A DNA stretch of 64,000 bases from Aporhodopirellula aestuarii (GCF_023701485.1 NZ_JAMQBK010000012.1:62001-126000); one strand, 5' to 3'. Shown: positions 53,621-63,979, numbered from the stretch's first letter. Made by a program: numbers and translations. Notes: a model not told the origin generated them from the letters alone.

Positions 53621-56123
53621 TCTGTTTTATTCCAATCGGATCGCGAAAGCGTTCGTCGCTTTGTCGCTGGTTTTGTTTGTCTCGTATTCCACCGTATCGG
53701 CCACTGATCACGCGATCTTGCAGCAGCACTGTGGTAAATGTCATACCGGGGAAGAACCCGAGGGTGGCTTCCATCTCGAGTTGCTCGGCGATGGTGTGAC
53801 GGCCGAGAGTCAAGAATATTGGCAAGCGAGCATGGATTACGTTTCACTCGGTGACATGCCTCCGAGCGAAGAATCAAACGTAACCGACGCGGACCGGCTG
53901 CAGATTGCGGAGTACATTCGTGAGATGATTTTGAAACAATCGCGGACGCCAAATGATCGCTTCCGCTACCCAACTCGTCGTCTCAACAACCGAGAATTTG
54001 CCAACAGCATCAGCGACGCGTTGGGAATCGAGGATCCCGGGACGCACTTCCCGCTCGGGAATCTGTTGGGTGATACGCTGCACGACGGATTTGACACCAA
54101 CGGTGACGCGCTCGGCATTAGCGAGTATCACCTCGAACAATACGTCGAGTCGGTTCGAAAGGTAGTCGACGCGACTGTGCTGTCGGGAGAACAGTCGCCG
54201 CCGCAGCATTACGATGTTCCCGCTCGTTTGTTGCGGATGTCTTCATTGGGGCAGCGGACGACTCGGCAAGAATCGGCGATTCGCAACGAAGACAGTCTCG
54301 AGTTTCGTGACATGCGTGTTCGTATGTACTTCGACAATTTTCGCGAGGTTCCTGTTACCGGATACTACCGGATCAAAATCCGCGCTACTGGTATCGATCG
54401 TGGATATTACGATTCGGCGGAAACTGGGGTTTACGACGGCGATCCGATTTCGCTGGCGATTCACTTCGGCGATCGAAAACGTACGTATGAATTGCCGGAC
54501 AACGAAGTGATGGAAATTGAACTGACCGAGTGGCTCGCCAAAGGCACTCGGGTTGAACTGTCGTATCCGACCGATGGATTGCGGAACCGAGGCAATGGCA
54601 ACTTTAAGTTTCAACAATCGATTGCGCATGATCACATCAAAGAGCATGATCCCGACCTTTATGCCAAAGTCGTCGCGTCGATCAAGCCCAAGAGAGGTGG
54701 TGGCCGAGTTCTTTCAGTTTCGCACTGGAGCCATTGGGTCGATTATTGGCGAGGCCCACGTCCACGCGTTTATGGAGCCGAAATCGACGGACCGATTTAT
54801 CAAACGTGGCCGCCGAAACGTCAATTTTCACTCGTTGGTGAGTCGCCCATATCGGGTGACGCTGAAGCAATCTTAACGCCAATCGCCGAGCGAGCATGGC
54901 GACGGAAGGTTCGCGAAGGTGAACTCGATCCCATCGTTCGATTGGTGCATGATCTTCAGCCAGATATCGGTGATTTGGAGGCGATGAAGGAGGGCATTGT
55001 TGCGATCTTTGTTTCGCCCTCGTTCTTGTTAATCAATCCGGAAGACGGTTCACCCGCGGAACGGTTTGCCACGAAGTTGGCGTATTTCTTCGAAAGCACG
55101 TTGCCAAGCGAACGCGTTCACAGTTCGATCGCCGCAGGTAAGGCGGATGATTTTGATGCGTTATGTGATTCGGTCGCGCGGTATTTCACCAGCGGCCATG
55201 CGGACGAGTTTTTAATAGAGTTCCCGCATGCTTGGTTGCAACTGGATCGCATCAATTTCATGGCTCCGGATCCCGATCGTTACCCTCACTACCATCGCAA
55301 AGACGTTAGTGCCGACATGATCGCTGAGGCGAAACATTTCTTTCGCCATGCCGTGGAAACTAACATGTCGGTGCCAGAAATGTTGACGGCGAATTACTCG
55401 TTTATCAACGCGGACCTCGCGAAGGTGTACGGCGTCGACGATGTGCCTGAAGACTCCAAATTGCGGAAATACGAGTTCGCAGATCATCGGCGGGGCGGAT
55501 TGCTCGGCATGGCCGCGTTCCTGACGTTAACGGCGGACACGATGGGAACCTCGCCAATCCATCGAGCCGTCTACGTGATGGAAAACTTCATGGGGATTCA
55601 CCCCGCTCCGCCACCGGGGGACGTCGAGATTCAGGAACCGGATGTTCGCCAAGCAAAAACGATTAAAGAAATTTTGAAAGCGCATGTAGCCCAAGAAACC
55701 TGCGCATCGTGCCATCGAAGCATCGATCCGTATGGCTACGCGTTCGAAAACTTTGATCCCGTAGGGGCGTGGCGTGATCAATACGTGCAGTCGGTCACCG
55801 AACCTGAACGCGAAGCGAAGGTCACCAACAAGAGTAGGAAAACTGCTCCACCGATTCAGTTGCCGATCGATGCGTCTGCGACGTTTCGAAATGGCAAAGC
55901 GTACGATGACATCGTCGGCTTTCGGAAGTTGATGCAAAGCAAAGCGAACCAGGAACAGTTTGTTCGTTGCTTTATCAAAAAACTGTTGATTTACGCCAAC
56001 GGCACCGAACCGCAAAATGCCGCTGAGGTTGAGAAGATCCTGTTGAAATCTGCAGAGCATGATTACCGGATCGTCGAGACCATTGCAGCCGTCCTCGACA
56101 GCCCACTTTTTCGCGAGCCGTAG
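53613..56123 (+). CDS. Planctomycete-type cytochrome (DUF1587/1592/1588/1585)
   Basis: The 836-residue secreted protein has a signal peptide (FVALSLVLFVSYSTVSA), an N-terminal c-haem motif CGKCH near residue 40, and then the typical domain series: DUF1587 (about 120-185, YPTRRLNNREFANSISDAL), DUF1595/1592 (about 425-640, with FESTLPSE and LTANYSFINADLAKVYGV), DUF1588 (RRGGLLGMAAFLTLTA) with the second haem motif CASCH near 700, and DUF1585 at the end. These proteins are thought to act in periplasmic oxidation of polysaccharide-derived compounds. It is coupled to the DUF1552 gene by an 8-base overlap. Confidence 0.92.
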   Translation: MRSLFYSNRIAKAFVALSLVLFVSYSTVSATDHAILQQHCGKCHTGEEPEGGFHLELLGDGVTAESQEYWQASMDYVSLGDMPPSEESNVTDADRLQIAEYIREMILKQSRTPNDRFRYPTRRLNNREFANSISDALGIEDPGTHFPLGNLLGDTLHDGFDTNGDALGISEYHLEQYVESVRKVVDATVLSGEQSPPQHYDVPARLLRMSSLGQRTTRQESAIRNEDSLEFRDMRVRMYFDNFREVPVTGYYRIKIRATGIDRGYYDSAETGVYDGDPISLAIHFGDRKRTYELPDNEVMEIELTEWLAKGTRVELSYPTDGLRNRGNGNFKFQQSIAHDHIKEHDPDLYAKVVASIKPKRGGGRVLSVSHWSHWVDYWRGPRPRVYGAEIDGPIYQTWPPKRQFSLVGESPISGDAEAILTPIAERAWRRKVREGELDPIVRLVHDLQPDIGDLEAMKEGIVAIFVSPSFLLINPEDGSPAERFATKLAYFFESTLPSERVHSSIAAGKADDFDALCDSVARYFTSGHADEFLIEFPHAWLQLDRINFMAPDPDRYPHYHRKDVSADMIAEAKHFFRHAVETNMSVPEMLTANYSFINADLAKVYGVDDVPEDSKLRKYEFADHRRGGLLGMAAFLTLTADTMGTSPIHRAVYVMENFMGIHPAPPPGDVEIQEPDVRQAKTIKEILKAHVAQETCASCHRSIDPYGYAFENFDPVGAWRDQYVQSVTEPEREAKVTNKSRKTAPPIQLPIDASATFRNGKAYDDIVGFRKLMQSKANQEQFVRCFIKKLLIYANGTEPQNAAEVEKILLKSAEHDYRIVETIAAVLDSPLFREP

Positions 56124-56281
56124 CCAGCGGTTCACTTTTGTTATCAGTAGCTCACCGCAGAACGCACATGTTGCCTCTGCGGTGGCTATATTTTCTATGG
56201 TTGCTCCCTTTTCAGGATGCACCACGGGACCTTTTCGCAGGTTCTCGCTCCCCACCCACCAACCCACCCACTCACACGAAC

Positions 56282-57865
56282 ATGATGAAACGTCTTTTTC
56301 AAAACCTCTTGTGCTTGATTCCATTGATTTTTGTGATCGACACGAGCACGTCATGCCATGGAGAGGAACCGGGAACCGCTCGGCCAAATATTCTATGGAT
56401 TACGATCGAGGACTGGTCCGCGGACTTGTCGTGTTATGGAACCAAAGGTTTGCACACGCCGCACGTCGATCAGTTGGCGTCCGAAGGGATTCGATACGAA
56501 CGTGCTTTCACGACGTCGCCAGTCTGTTCGACGTCACGTTCAGCGATGATGACCGGGTTTCATCAGAACTACATCCGTGCCAACCAACACCGTGAGTACA
56601 ACAAACAACCGTTACCGCATGGCATCAAACCGATACCGCACCTATTAAAGGACGGCGGGTACTTCACCGCCTTGATGAGCTGGAAGACGGATTGCAATTT
56701 TGTTCCAAACACGAAAGAGGAGTTATTCGAAGGGGGAGACTGGAGTGAACGGGCGCCGGGGCAGCCGTTTTTTGCTCGAATCACTTTTGGTGGAACACAC
56801 CGGGCTTGGAATCGCGACCCAGAACGGCCCATCGATATCGCCGACGTGGAGCTGCCACCTTACTATGTCGACACTCCGTTCGTGCGTCGTGACTGGGCAA
56901 ACGGATTTGAACAGATGCAGTTGGTTGATCGAGAAGTGGGAGCAATTCTCAAACGATTAGAAGACGAGGGCCTCGCTGACAATACGATCGTCTTTTTCAT
57001 CGGCGATCACGGACGATGCCACATCCGGGGCAAACAGTTTCTCTATGACGGCGGCATCCGGATCCCGATGATCATGCGGTGGCCCGGCAAAGTACAACCG
57101 GGACAGGTCGACGATTCGATGGTAATGTCGATCGATATCTGTGCGACCATTTTGGACGCTGCCGGTGTCACGCCGCCTGTACCGCTGCATGGTGCCAATT
57201 TGCTCGGTGATGAAGTCGCAAAACGTGAATACGTCTTCGCCGCACGTGACAAAATGGACGAGACTCATGACGCCATGCGGGCGATTCGTTCGAAAGACTA
57301 CAAGCTGATTCTCAATCTCATGCCTGAGCGTCCTTGGTGCCAGTACAACCGTTACAAGGAAAGCTCGTATCCTGTGCTAGCGGAAATGAATGTGCTGCAC
57401 CTCACCGGGAAGCTCACGCCTGAACAGGATCGTTTTTTTGCACCGACGAAACCACAGGTCGAGCTGTTTGACCTCCGCCAGGATCCGCACGAAGTGCACA
57501 ACGTCGCCGACGACCCGACGTACCAAGACGTTAAGTCGAAGATGTTAGCAGAGCTTGAAAACTGGAGGACCAACGTGATCGATGACCAAGGGGTCAGCGA
57601 CGAGTTTCGAGCCGTTGGCGTCTTCCCCGATCACTGCCCGACCGCGACCGTGGATGAATGGACCGTGGCAAACGAAACCAATTACGATTTCGAAGCGAGC
57701 GGATGGCCAGCCTGGTATCCGACGCGAACTCTTGAAGAATGGCAAAAGGCGCGTGCGGCTTGGGAGCCTTGGGTGTTTCGCGATCCTGAGTCGAAGATGA
57801 AACGTCCCAGCGTCTCGGTTGAGACTAAGAAAGCCAAAAAGAAAGCAGCCAGGATGAGTCGCTAG
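56282..57865 (+). CDS. Secreted sulfatase with an atypical CxTxR motif
   Basis: The 527-residue sulfatase has a signal peptide (LLCLIPLIFVIDTSTS, possibly lipoprotein-like, with Cys25), the metal motif ITIEDWSADLSCYG, and the activation motif CSTSR (82-86), with threonine in the place normally held by proline or alanine. GDHGRCHIRGKQFLYDGGIRIPM, given here as one family motif, follows in two parts around residue 245. The C-terminus ends in a lysine-rich tail (TKKAKKKAARM). It resembles N-sulfoglucosamine sulfohydrolase-like proteins. The lactonase-PhoD gene starts one base after the stop. Confidence 0.87.
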   Translation: MMKRLFQNLLCLIPLIFVIDTSTSCHGEEPGTARPNILWITIEDWSADLSCYGTKGLHTPHVDQLASEGIRYERAFTTSPVCSTSRSAMMTGFHQNYIRANQHREYNKQPLPHGIKPIPHLLKDGGYFTALMSWKTDCNFVPNTKEELFEGGDWSERAPGQPFFARITFGGTHRAWNRDPERPIDIADVELPPYYVDTPFVRRDWANGFEQMQLVDREVGAILKRLEDEGLADNTIVFFIGDHGRCHIRGKQFLYDGGIRIPMIMRWPGKVQPGQVDDSMVMSIDICATILDAAGVTPPVPLHGANLLGDEVAKREYVFAARDKMDETHDAMRAIRSKDYKLILNLMPERPWCQYNRYKESSYPVLAEMNVLHLTGKLTPEQDRFFAPTKPQVELFDLRQDPHEVHNVADDPTYQDVKSKMLAELENWRTNVIDDQGVSDEFRAVGVFPDHCPTATVDEWTVANETNYDFEASGWPAWYPTRTLEEWQKARAAWEPWVFRDPESKMKRPSVSVETKKAKKKAARMSR

Positions 57866-57866
57866 A

Positions 57867-60347
57867 ATGTTGCTCTCATCAGAACTACGTCGAGCACTTT
57901 GCGGAGTGATATTCGTGTCGATCTCGATTTGGGGTGGCAACCTGTTTGCGGGTGATCCAACCCTGGTGGTGTCGGTCAGCGGCGAACAACGTCTCGACGT
58001 GTTTACGATCGCGGACGAAGGAAAGCTCAAGCTGCAAACGCAGGAAACACTAACGGCGAAGCCGGGGACGTCTTGTTATGACCTCACGGGTCGACATCTT
58101 TACGTGGGCTGCAGCGACCCGGAATGCATTCTCGTTTTGCGAGTCGAAGAGAATGAGCTGACGCAATTGCAGCGAGTCCTCGTGCCGGCAAAGCCGAGCT
58201 TCTTCGCGATTGCTCCCTCCGGTGATTTTTTGATCTCGTGCTACTATTCGACCGGGCAAGTTACGGTGCACCGGATCGTTGGCGAAGGACGTCTGTCGGA
58301 TGATCCCGTACAGACGCTGCAGCTCGACGAACGGGCTCACGGAATCACGATCGACCCCAGCGGCTGGTTTGTATTTGTGGCCCATACGCGTCCCAACTGC
58401 ATCACCCAACTGCGAATGGATGTCCGCACCGGTCAGCTGACGCCAAACGAGCCGGCTAAGTTGGTACGTGCGGGAATCGTGGGACCGCGGCATCTATGGT
58501 TTCACCCGACCGAGAATTTTGTTTACGGAAGCAACGAACAGGGGAAAAGTGTCAGCGTGTACCGATTGGATTCGCAGTCGGGCACGCTTAGCGAGCTGCA
58601 AACTCTTTCCAGCGTTCCGGACGATTTCGAGGGTCCGGGAAGCACGTCGCATATCGAGGGCCACCCGTCAGGCAAGTACGTTTATGTTGCTAATCGGGGC
58701 CATGGAAGCATCGCCGCGTTCAGCGTGGATTCAGGATCGGGGAAGCTCACGCTCATGCATCGTGCGCCGACAGGCGCGACGGCGCGTTCGTTCAGTTTAT
58801 CTCCGGATGGTCGATTTCTCGTTGCGTCGGGCCAGCGATCAGGCAGACTGCACTGTTACCGTATCGACGACGAAGGGAAATTGACAGCGACCGATTCGGT
58901 TGACGCCGGTAGGTCGCCGTGGTGGGTCTCATTCTCGCCGGTTGAAGGCGTCGGCAACGACTTTGTAGCCGAGGCCCAAGCACAAACACCTCGTCGTCGC
59001 CTGACGCTGGGGCAAGGTACGATGGCCGGTGAGGTGAGTGACTCGTCGGTATTGCTGCAAACCCGACTGACCGCTGGCACGACGCTCGATTCCAAAGGTG
59101 ATTTACCCGGCTCTCCTGGTGTGGCCGCATTCGAATGGTCGCTTCGGAACGATTTCGCCGATGCGGTCCGCACGCCCTTGCAAGTCGCCTCGCCGGATCG
59201 CGACTTTATCGTCCGCGCGTCGGTGACCGGACTGACGCCAGACACAAAGTACAACTACCGCGCCCTCTTTGGTGAGACGAACGATCAGCTCAAGTCAGGC
59301 CCCACGTGTTCGTTTCGTACGTTGCCAGGTGAGCAGGGGGCACGTCCGGTGAAGTTCATAATCGGAAGTTGCATGAACTACATCAAATTCATGCATGGTC
59401 GTGCCGGGAAAGCCAGCGGACCGTTGACGGCAACGGATGAGGACAAGCGGTTGGGATTTCCCTCTTTTGTGTCGATGAAAGAAATGGAGCCGGAGTTTTT
59501 TGTCGGCACGGGTGACATCGTGTACTACGACAACCCTTTCCGTGTCGCTGAGACGGTGGAGGAGTTGCGGCGTTGCTGGCACGAGCAGTTTCGCTTTCCC
59601 CGGATGATCGAATTCTTCCGCGACGTGCCCGCGTATTGGTCAAAGGACGATCACGACTTTCGATTCAACGACTCGGATCCACAGTCAAAGAAAGAGCCCT
59701 CTGCCGCCACAGGGATCGAGTTATTTCAAGAGCAGTTGCCGATCGTTTCGGTAGATGATCCGTCGCCGCGTACCTATCGCACGATCCGGGTGAGTCGTGA
59801 TTTGCAGATCTGGTTGACCGAAGGTCGTGATTACCGTTCGGCAAATAGGTCACCCGACGGTCCCGAAAAAACAATGTGGGGCCGTGAGCAACGGGAATGG
59901 TTGAAGTCCACACTCGCCGGTAGCGACGCGAAGTGGAAATTGCTGATCAGCCCCACGCCGATGGTCGGTCCTGATGACGGCTACAAGAGCGACAACCACG
60001 CAAACTTGAAGGGGTTCCGGCACGAAGCCGATGCGTTTTTCCAATGGGTCAAGGATGCTCAACTGGAGAACCTATTTCTGATCTGCGGCGATCGTCATTG
60101 GCAATACCACAGTATCCATCCGTCAGGGATCAACGAGTTTTCATGTGGCGCTCTCAACGATGAGAACTCACGCATGGGCGTTGCTCCAGGAGCGAAATTT
60201 GGATCCGACCCGCACGGGCTTGTCCGTCAACCGTTCACGTCAGCGGAACCCAGTGGTGGCTTTCTGCAAGTTATCGCCGGCGACACGTTGGGGGTGACGT
60301 TTTTTGACGATCGGGCAAAAGAGTTGTATCGCGTTTCGTTTCCCTAA
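57867..60347 (+). CDS. Fusion of a lactonase-type beta-propeller and a PhoD-like phosphatase
   Basis: The 826-residue secreted protein (signal peptide about 1-28) has two enzymatic parts. Residues ~30-365 are a seven-bladed lactonase/YVTN-like propeller (AHGITIDPSGWFVFVAH, IEGHPSGKYVYVANRG, FSLSPDGRFLVASG). Residues ~385-480 form a beta-sandwich, and ~490-826 a PhoD-type metallophosphatase with GTGDIVYYDNPF, KDDHDFRFND and ICGDRHWQYHS as metal ligands. PhoD enzymes are Fe/Ca phosphodiesterases; this subgroup in planctomycetes has no proven substrate. It is tightly linked to the preceding sulfatase gene. Confidence 0.85.
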   Translation: MLLSSELRRALCGVIFVSISIWGGNLFAGDPTLVVSVSGEQRLDVFTIADEGKLKLQTQETLTAKPGTSCYDLTGRHLYVGCSDPECILVLRVEENELTQLQRVLVPAKPSFFAIAPSGDFLISCYYSTGQVTVHRIVGEGRLSDDPVQTLQLDERAHGITIDPSGWFVFVAHTRPNCITQLRMDVRTGQLTPNEPAKLVRAGIVGPRHLWFHPTENFVYGSNEQGKSVSVYRLDSQSGTLSELQTLSSVPDDFEGPGSTSHIEGHPSGKYVYVANRGHGSIAAFSVDSGSGKLTLMHRAPTGATARSFSLSPDGRFLVASGQRSGRLHCYRIDDEGKLTATDSVDAGRSPWWVSFSPVEGVGNDFVAEAQAQTPRRRLTLGQGTMAGEVSDSSVLLQTRLTAGTTLDSKGDLPGSPGVAAFEWSLRNDFADAVRTPLQVASPDRDFIVRASVTGLTPDTKYNYRALFGETNDQLKSGPTCSFRTLPGEQGARPVKFIIGSCMNYIKFMHGRAGKASGPLTATDEDKRLGFPSFVSMKEMEPEFFVGTGDIVYYDNPFRVAETVEELRRCWHEQFRFPRMIEFFRDVPAYWSKDDHDFRFNDSDPQSKKEPSAATGIELFQEQLPIVSVDDPSPRTYRTIRVSRDLQIWLTEGRDYRSANRSPDGPEKTMWGREQREWLKSTLAGSDAKWKLLISPTPMVGPDDGYKSDNHANLKGFRHEADAFFQWVKDAQLENLFLICGDRHWQYHSIHPSGINEFSCGALNDENSRMGVAPGAKFGSDPHGLVRQPFTSAEPSGGFLQVIAGDTLGVTFFDDRAKELYRVSFP

Positions 60348-60416
60348 ACACTTCACTTTTGGCTGAGGTATCATGCAACAACTTCGTTATGTTTCGCACG
60401 TGGGAGAGGCTCGGTA

Positions 60417-61625
60417 GTGTCCATTGGTAAAACGCTCTGTCAGATCGCTCATCTCGTCTTGTACGGAATGATCGCGTTGGCGATCCCCTGCAACGACTCC
60501 AGCGTCTGTCTCGGCCAAGAGTCGGATGATGCGATGGCGGTCGTTGACGAAAGCGAGCTTGCAGAATGGTTTGGGCCTGACGGAACTTGCGATCACAAAG
60601 CGTTTCGACGTCACCTGCGAGAGGCCTTTCCCGAAATCCAGGTGCCCGTGAGGAGGCTGTTTCGCGTCCTCGATGCGGACGGTGACAAGTTGCTCGATGC
60701 GAGCGAACTGGGCGCGTTGCGCGAACTGTTGGAGCAAATGGGGTTAGGCCAACCCGAGTTGCCGATCGATCCGGGGAAAGACTATGTCGTGTTGCGATCG
60801 CTGCGTGATGGGATCGACGACCTGATGGTGGAAGGGGCCATTTACCATCGCCATTTGGAGTGCGTGAAACGTGATGAGTCGATCGAACAGTTCGACTTGA
60901 ATGAGGTTCCGTTAACCTGTGGACTTCGATTGGAAAACGCGGATGCACCTCAGGCCTCCGTCGAAGAACTGATGCGTGCGACGGTGATTCTCGCGGGAGG
61001 TGAAGGAGACGATTTCTTTACCAGCGGAGGAGTTCTCGTCAGTTCGAATGGACTCGTGTTAACGAATTACCACGTGGCCGAAGCGTTCGAAACTGGGATG
61101 ACGGCACTGACGAGCGGAGGGGCGTGTCATCGTGTGGCTGAGTTCGTCGCCGGGAATCGATTGTCCGATGTGGCGCTCGTGCGACTCGAAGGAAATGATT
61201 TTCCTTTTGTTGGAGTTGCTACGACGCCGCCCGAAGTTGGTGATGATCTTGTGATGATTCACCATACCGAGAACCGCTTCTATACCTACGACCGAGGCTA
61301 CTTACAGAGGAATCCGATCATCGATGGGCTTCCGTGGATGGAGGTGTCATTGAATTTCGGTCCCGGTGGTAGCGGCTGTGGGATCTTCAATCGGAATCAT
61401 GAACTCGTCGGGTTGGTCTCGATCGTGATGCTAGGAGACGGCCCTTCGCTGGCGCGTCTTGGGCATGGACTGGGCGAGGTCAATCCAGAAGGCGACGTTG
61501 ATGATTCGGCGTTGTTGCTAGATGATTCGGAAGACTTGGGCGCAGACGGTTTTGAATTGGTTGTGCGTCACGCGGTGGCGTTGCCGGCGATTCGCTCACT
61601 CTTTCAATCACAGAAGCGTCCGTGA
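60417..61625 (+). CDS. Secreted trypsin-like serine protease with EF-hand
   Basis: The 402-residue product has an N-terminal hydrophobic segment (LVLYGMIALAIPC), an EF-hand calcium loop (DADGDKLLDASEL, about 86-98) and a trypsin-like domain whose catalytic triad is visible: His219 (TNYHVAE), Asp251 (NRLSDVALV) and Ser319 (GPGGSGCGIF). There is no PDZ domain, unlike HtrA/DegP. A GTG start is used, preceded by GGGAGAGG. The target is unknown. Confidence 0.8.
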   Translation: MSIGKTLCQIAHLVLYGMIALAIPCNDSSVCLGQESDDAMAVVDESELAEWFGPDGTCDHKAFRRHLREAFPEIQVPVRRLFRVLDADGDKLLDASELGALRELLEQMGLGQPELPIDPGKDYVVLRSLRDGIDDLMVEGAIYHRHLECVKRDESIEQFDLNEVPLTCGLRLENADAPQASVEELMRATVILAGGEGDDFFTSGGVLVSSNGLVLTNYHVAEAFETGMTALTSGGACHRVAEFVAGNRLSDVALVRLEGNDFPFVGVATTPPEVGDDLVMIHHTENRFYTYDRGYLQRNPIIDGLPWMEVSLNFGPGGSGCGIFNRNHELVGLVSIVMLGDGPSLARLGHGLGEVNPEGDVDDSALLLDDSEDLGADGFELVVRHAVALPAIRSLFQSQKRP

Positions 61626-61738
61626 TCGGGTGACACTTCATAGACGTATTGCGATGTTTTGTTGTTGCGCGGTCGGTTTTTTGCGTTGGCAACAATCGCC
61701 TACCGTTTTCACATTTAAGTAAGTTCAGTTTCCCAGCT

Positions 61739-63268
61739 ATGAATTCGTTTTTCTCTCGCTCGCTCGTCGTGACTGTTCGGATCGTGATCTTGCTGGCCTT
61801 TGGAGCGGGGACGTCGATGGTTTGTGGACAGAGCTCCTCCGAGACAGCAAGTCCGCCGAACATTGTCTTGATGATTGCCGATGACATGAACTGGGACGAC
61901 TGCGGTGCCTACGGTCATCCTGCGATTCGGACGCCGAACATTGACCGATTAGCCGTCGATGGGCTGTTGTTTCATCATGCGTATCTGACGACCAATTCAT
62001 GCAGTCCGTCACGGGCGAGCATGATTACCGGGAAATACCCTCACAATACGGGTGCCGAACAACTGCATTGGCCTATTCCAGAAGGCAGTCAGACACTCCC
62101 TCAGCAATTGCGAAAGCTCGGTTACTACACCGCCGCGGCGGGCAAGTGGCACATGGGCGATGCGATTCGCGATCACTTTGACCGAATCTACGAAGCCTCG
62201 ACGGCTGGGTTTGTGCTTCCTGCGGGTGAGGACGGTGAAGCCCCCAAGATGATCGCCGAACAACCTAGCGGTTGTGAAGATTGGGAACGCGCGATTGACG
62301 AACGCGAGCCGAACAAACCGTTCTTCATGTGGTTGGCGGCTCTCGATCCGCATCGCGAGTACACCGAAGGATCTCTTGATCCGCCCCACGTCGTCGACGA
62401 CGTGATTGTGCCGCCCCACTTGCCGGATACGCCGGATGTTCGCGAAGACTTGAGACTTTATTACGACGAGATCGGACGGCTCGATGTCTACGTGGGAAAA
62501 GTGATCGCGAAGCTGGAAGAACAAGGCGTTGCTGAAAACACGATCGTGCTGTTCATCAGTGATAACGGTCGACCGTTTCCGAGAGACAAGACGACACTCT
62601 ACGATGGTGGAATTCGCACGCCTTGGATCGTCCGCTGGCCGGCCCAAATTGCCGCCGGTGTGACGACGGATGCACTGGTGAGCGCCGTGGATATTGCGCC
62701 CACGTTCTTGCAGTTGGCGGGTGGTCGGGCGGATGCAATCGCATCCGAAGGCCGTAGTTTCGCGGCGGTGCTGCGTGACCCGACGCTCGGGCATCGTGCG
62801 TTTGCGTTCGGCGAAGATCACTGGCACGACTATGAAGATCACGCTCGCTGCGTCGTCGATGGCCGGTTTAAATTGATTCGAAACGACTACGTTGACTTGC
62901 CATCGACACCGTCGGCAGATGCGGGGCGTGGATTGAGTTGGCAGGCGATGTTGAAGCTGCAAGAAAGCGGAAATCTGACGGAAGATCAACAAGCGTGTTT
63001 CCGTTCGCCTCGTCCGCAATGGGAATTATTCGATCTGCGTCGGGACCCCGGCGAACTGAACAACCGAATCAGCGATCCCGCGTATGCGTCGGTCAGGAAT
63101 CGTCTGCAGGCGGCTTTGGACGATTGGACGTCAAGGACCGCTGACTACATCCCGAGCAAACGCACTCCGGATGAGTTTGACCGTCTCACCGGCGAGCCCG
63201 ACCATCGCGTCCGCGTTCGACCTCGACCGTCCAAGAAAGAAATGTTCGGGACGAACGGAAAATACTGA
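61739..63268 (+). CDS. Secreted sulfatase with canonical CSPSR motif
   Basis: The 509-residue sulfatase has a signal peptide (VTVRIVILLAFGAGTSMVCG), the metal motif MIADDMNWDDCGAYGH and the canonical activation motif CSPSR (88-92) followed by ASMITGKYPHNTG. Later motifs are FISDNGRPFPRDKTTLYDGG and WELFDLRRDPGELNN. The ATG at 61739 gives the signal peptide; a frame to 61649 adds 30 unlikely residues. It resembles choline- or heparan-sulfatase-like enzymes. It lies 113 bp after the serine protease gene and 42 bp before the next gene. Confidence 0.9.
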   Translation: MNSFFSRSLVVTVRIVILLAFGAGTSMVCGQSSSETASPPNIVLMIADDMNWDDCGAYGHPAIRTPNIDRLAVDGLLFHHAYLTTNSCSPSRASMITGKYPHNTGAEQLHWPIPEGSQTLPQQLRKLGYYTAAAGKWHMGDAIRDHFDRIYEASTAGFVLPAGEDGEAPKMIAEQPSGCEDWERAIDEREPNKPFFMWLAALDPHREYTEGSLDPPHVVDDVIVPPHLPDTPDVREDLRLYYDEIGRLDVYVGKVIAKLEEQGVAENTIVLFISDNGRPFPRDKTTLYDGGIRTPWIVRWPAQIAAGVTTDALVSAVDIAPTFLQLAGGRADAIASEGRSFAAVLRDPTLGHRAFAFGEDHWHDYEDHARCVVDGRFKLIRNDYVDLPSTPSADAGRGLSWQAMLKLQESGNLTEDQQACFRSPRPQWELFDLRRDPGELNNRISDPAYASVRNRLQAALDDWTSRTADYIPSKRTPDEFDRLTGEPDHRVRVRPRPSKKEMFGTNGKY

Positions 63269-63310
63269 CTCACATCCACGCAAACAGATCGTATTCAAAT
63301 TAGGAGATGT

Positions 63311-63979
63311 ATGGCCGTGTTTAACAGAAAGATTTTGATGGTTGCTTTGTCGGCGATCCTGGTCACGCCCTCATTGGGAGACCACGGAGATGCAGCCAAA
63401 AAAGAAGTCTTTACCGACAACTTTTCGTCCTCGCATCTCGACGGGCGTGACGAGAATTACGCTCGTGGTCAGTGGACCTATCGCGACAACGTCGCAACGG
63501 CGGTTTGTGATCCTGAACTGTATGCCAAGCACAAAAACCACGGTCCGATGTTGAGTTGGCCGGTGACGTTCAAAGAAGGTCAGATCGAATTCGAAATGAA
63601 AGCGACCGATTGCCAGCGAGTTGTCTTCACGCTCAATGGTGACGGACACGTCTTTCGAGTCACATTGGCGGACGAGACCGATGCGTGCCAAGCGGGAGCG
63701 TCGCGCGTTCCGACGAGGTTAATTGCGTGGGAAACCAAATCGTCTAAGCAAAACAAGGGCGACACGATCAAGCCGAAGGGGCTTCCTGATTTGCCTGCGA
63801 TTCAAGACCAATGGGTTCGGCTGAATTTGGACATCGAAGGCGAACACGCTAAGCTTTCGATTGGTGATTTCCAAACCAGCCTGGACCATCCTGCGTTGGC
63901 TCGTGATAAATCGGCGATCACCCTCACATTCGCGCACGGAAGCCTCGCCGTTCGCAACTATCGCATGGCGGTGCGATAG
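63311..63979 (+). CDS. Secreted protein with jelly-roll-like fold (DUF1080-like)
   Basis: The 222-residue product has a signal peptide (ILMVALSAILVTPSLG) and a beta-rich body: VFTDNFSSSHLDGRDENYARGQWTYRDN resembles the opening of DUF1080/concanavalin-like glycan-binding domains (here broken into shorter pieces: FTDNFSS, GQWTYRDN), then GQIEFEMKATDCQRVVFTL and WVRLNLDIEGEHAKLSIGD. It may bind or process a carbohydrate in the periplasm. It follows a sulfatase gene after 42 bp and could share its transcript. The assignment is by fold pattern only. Confidence 0.72.
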   Translation: MAVFNRKILMVALSAILVTPSLGDHGDAAKKEVFTDNFSSSHLDGRDENYARGQWTYRDNVATAVCDPELYAKHKNHGPMLSWPVTFKEGQIEFEMKATDCQRVVFTLNGDGHVFRVTLADETDACQAGASRVPTRLIAWETKSSKQNKGDTIKPKGLPDLPAIQDQWVRLNLDIEGEHAKLSIGDFQTSLDHPALARDKSAITLTFAHGSLAVRNYRMAVR

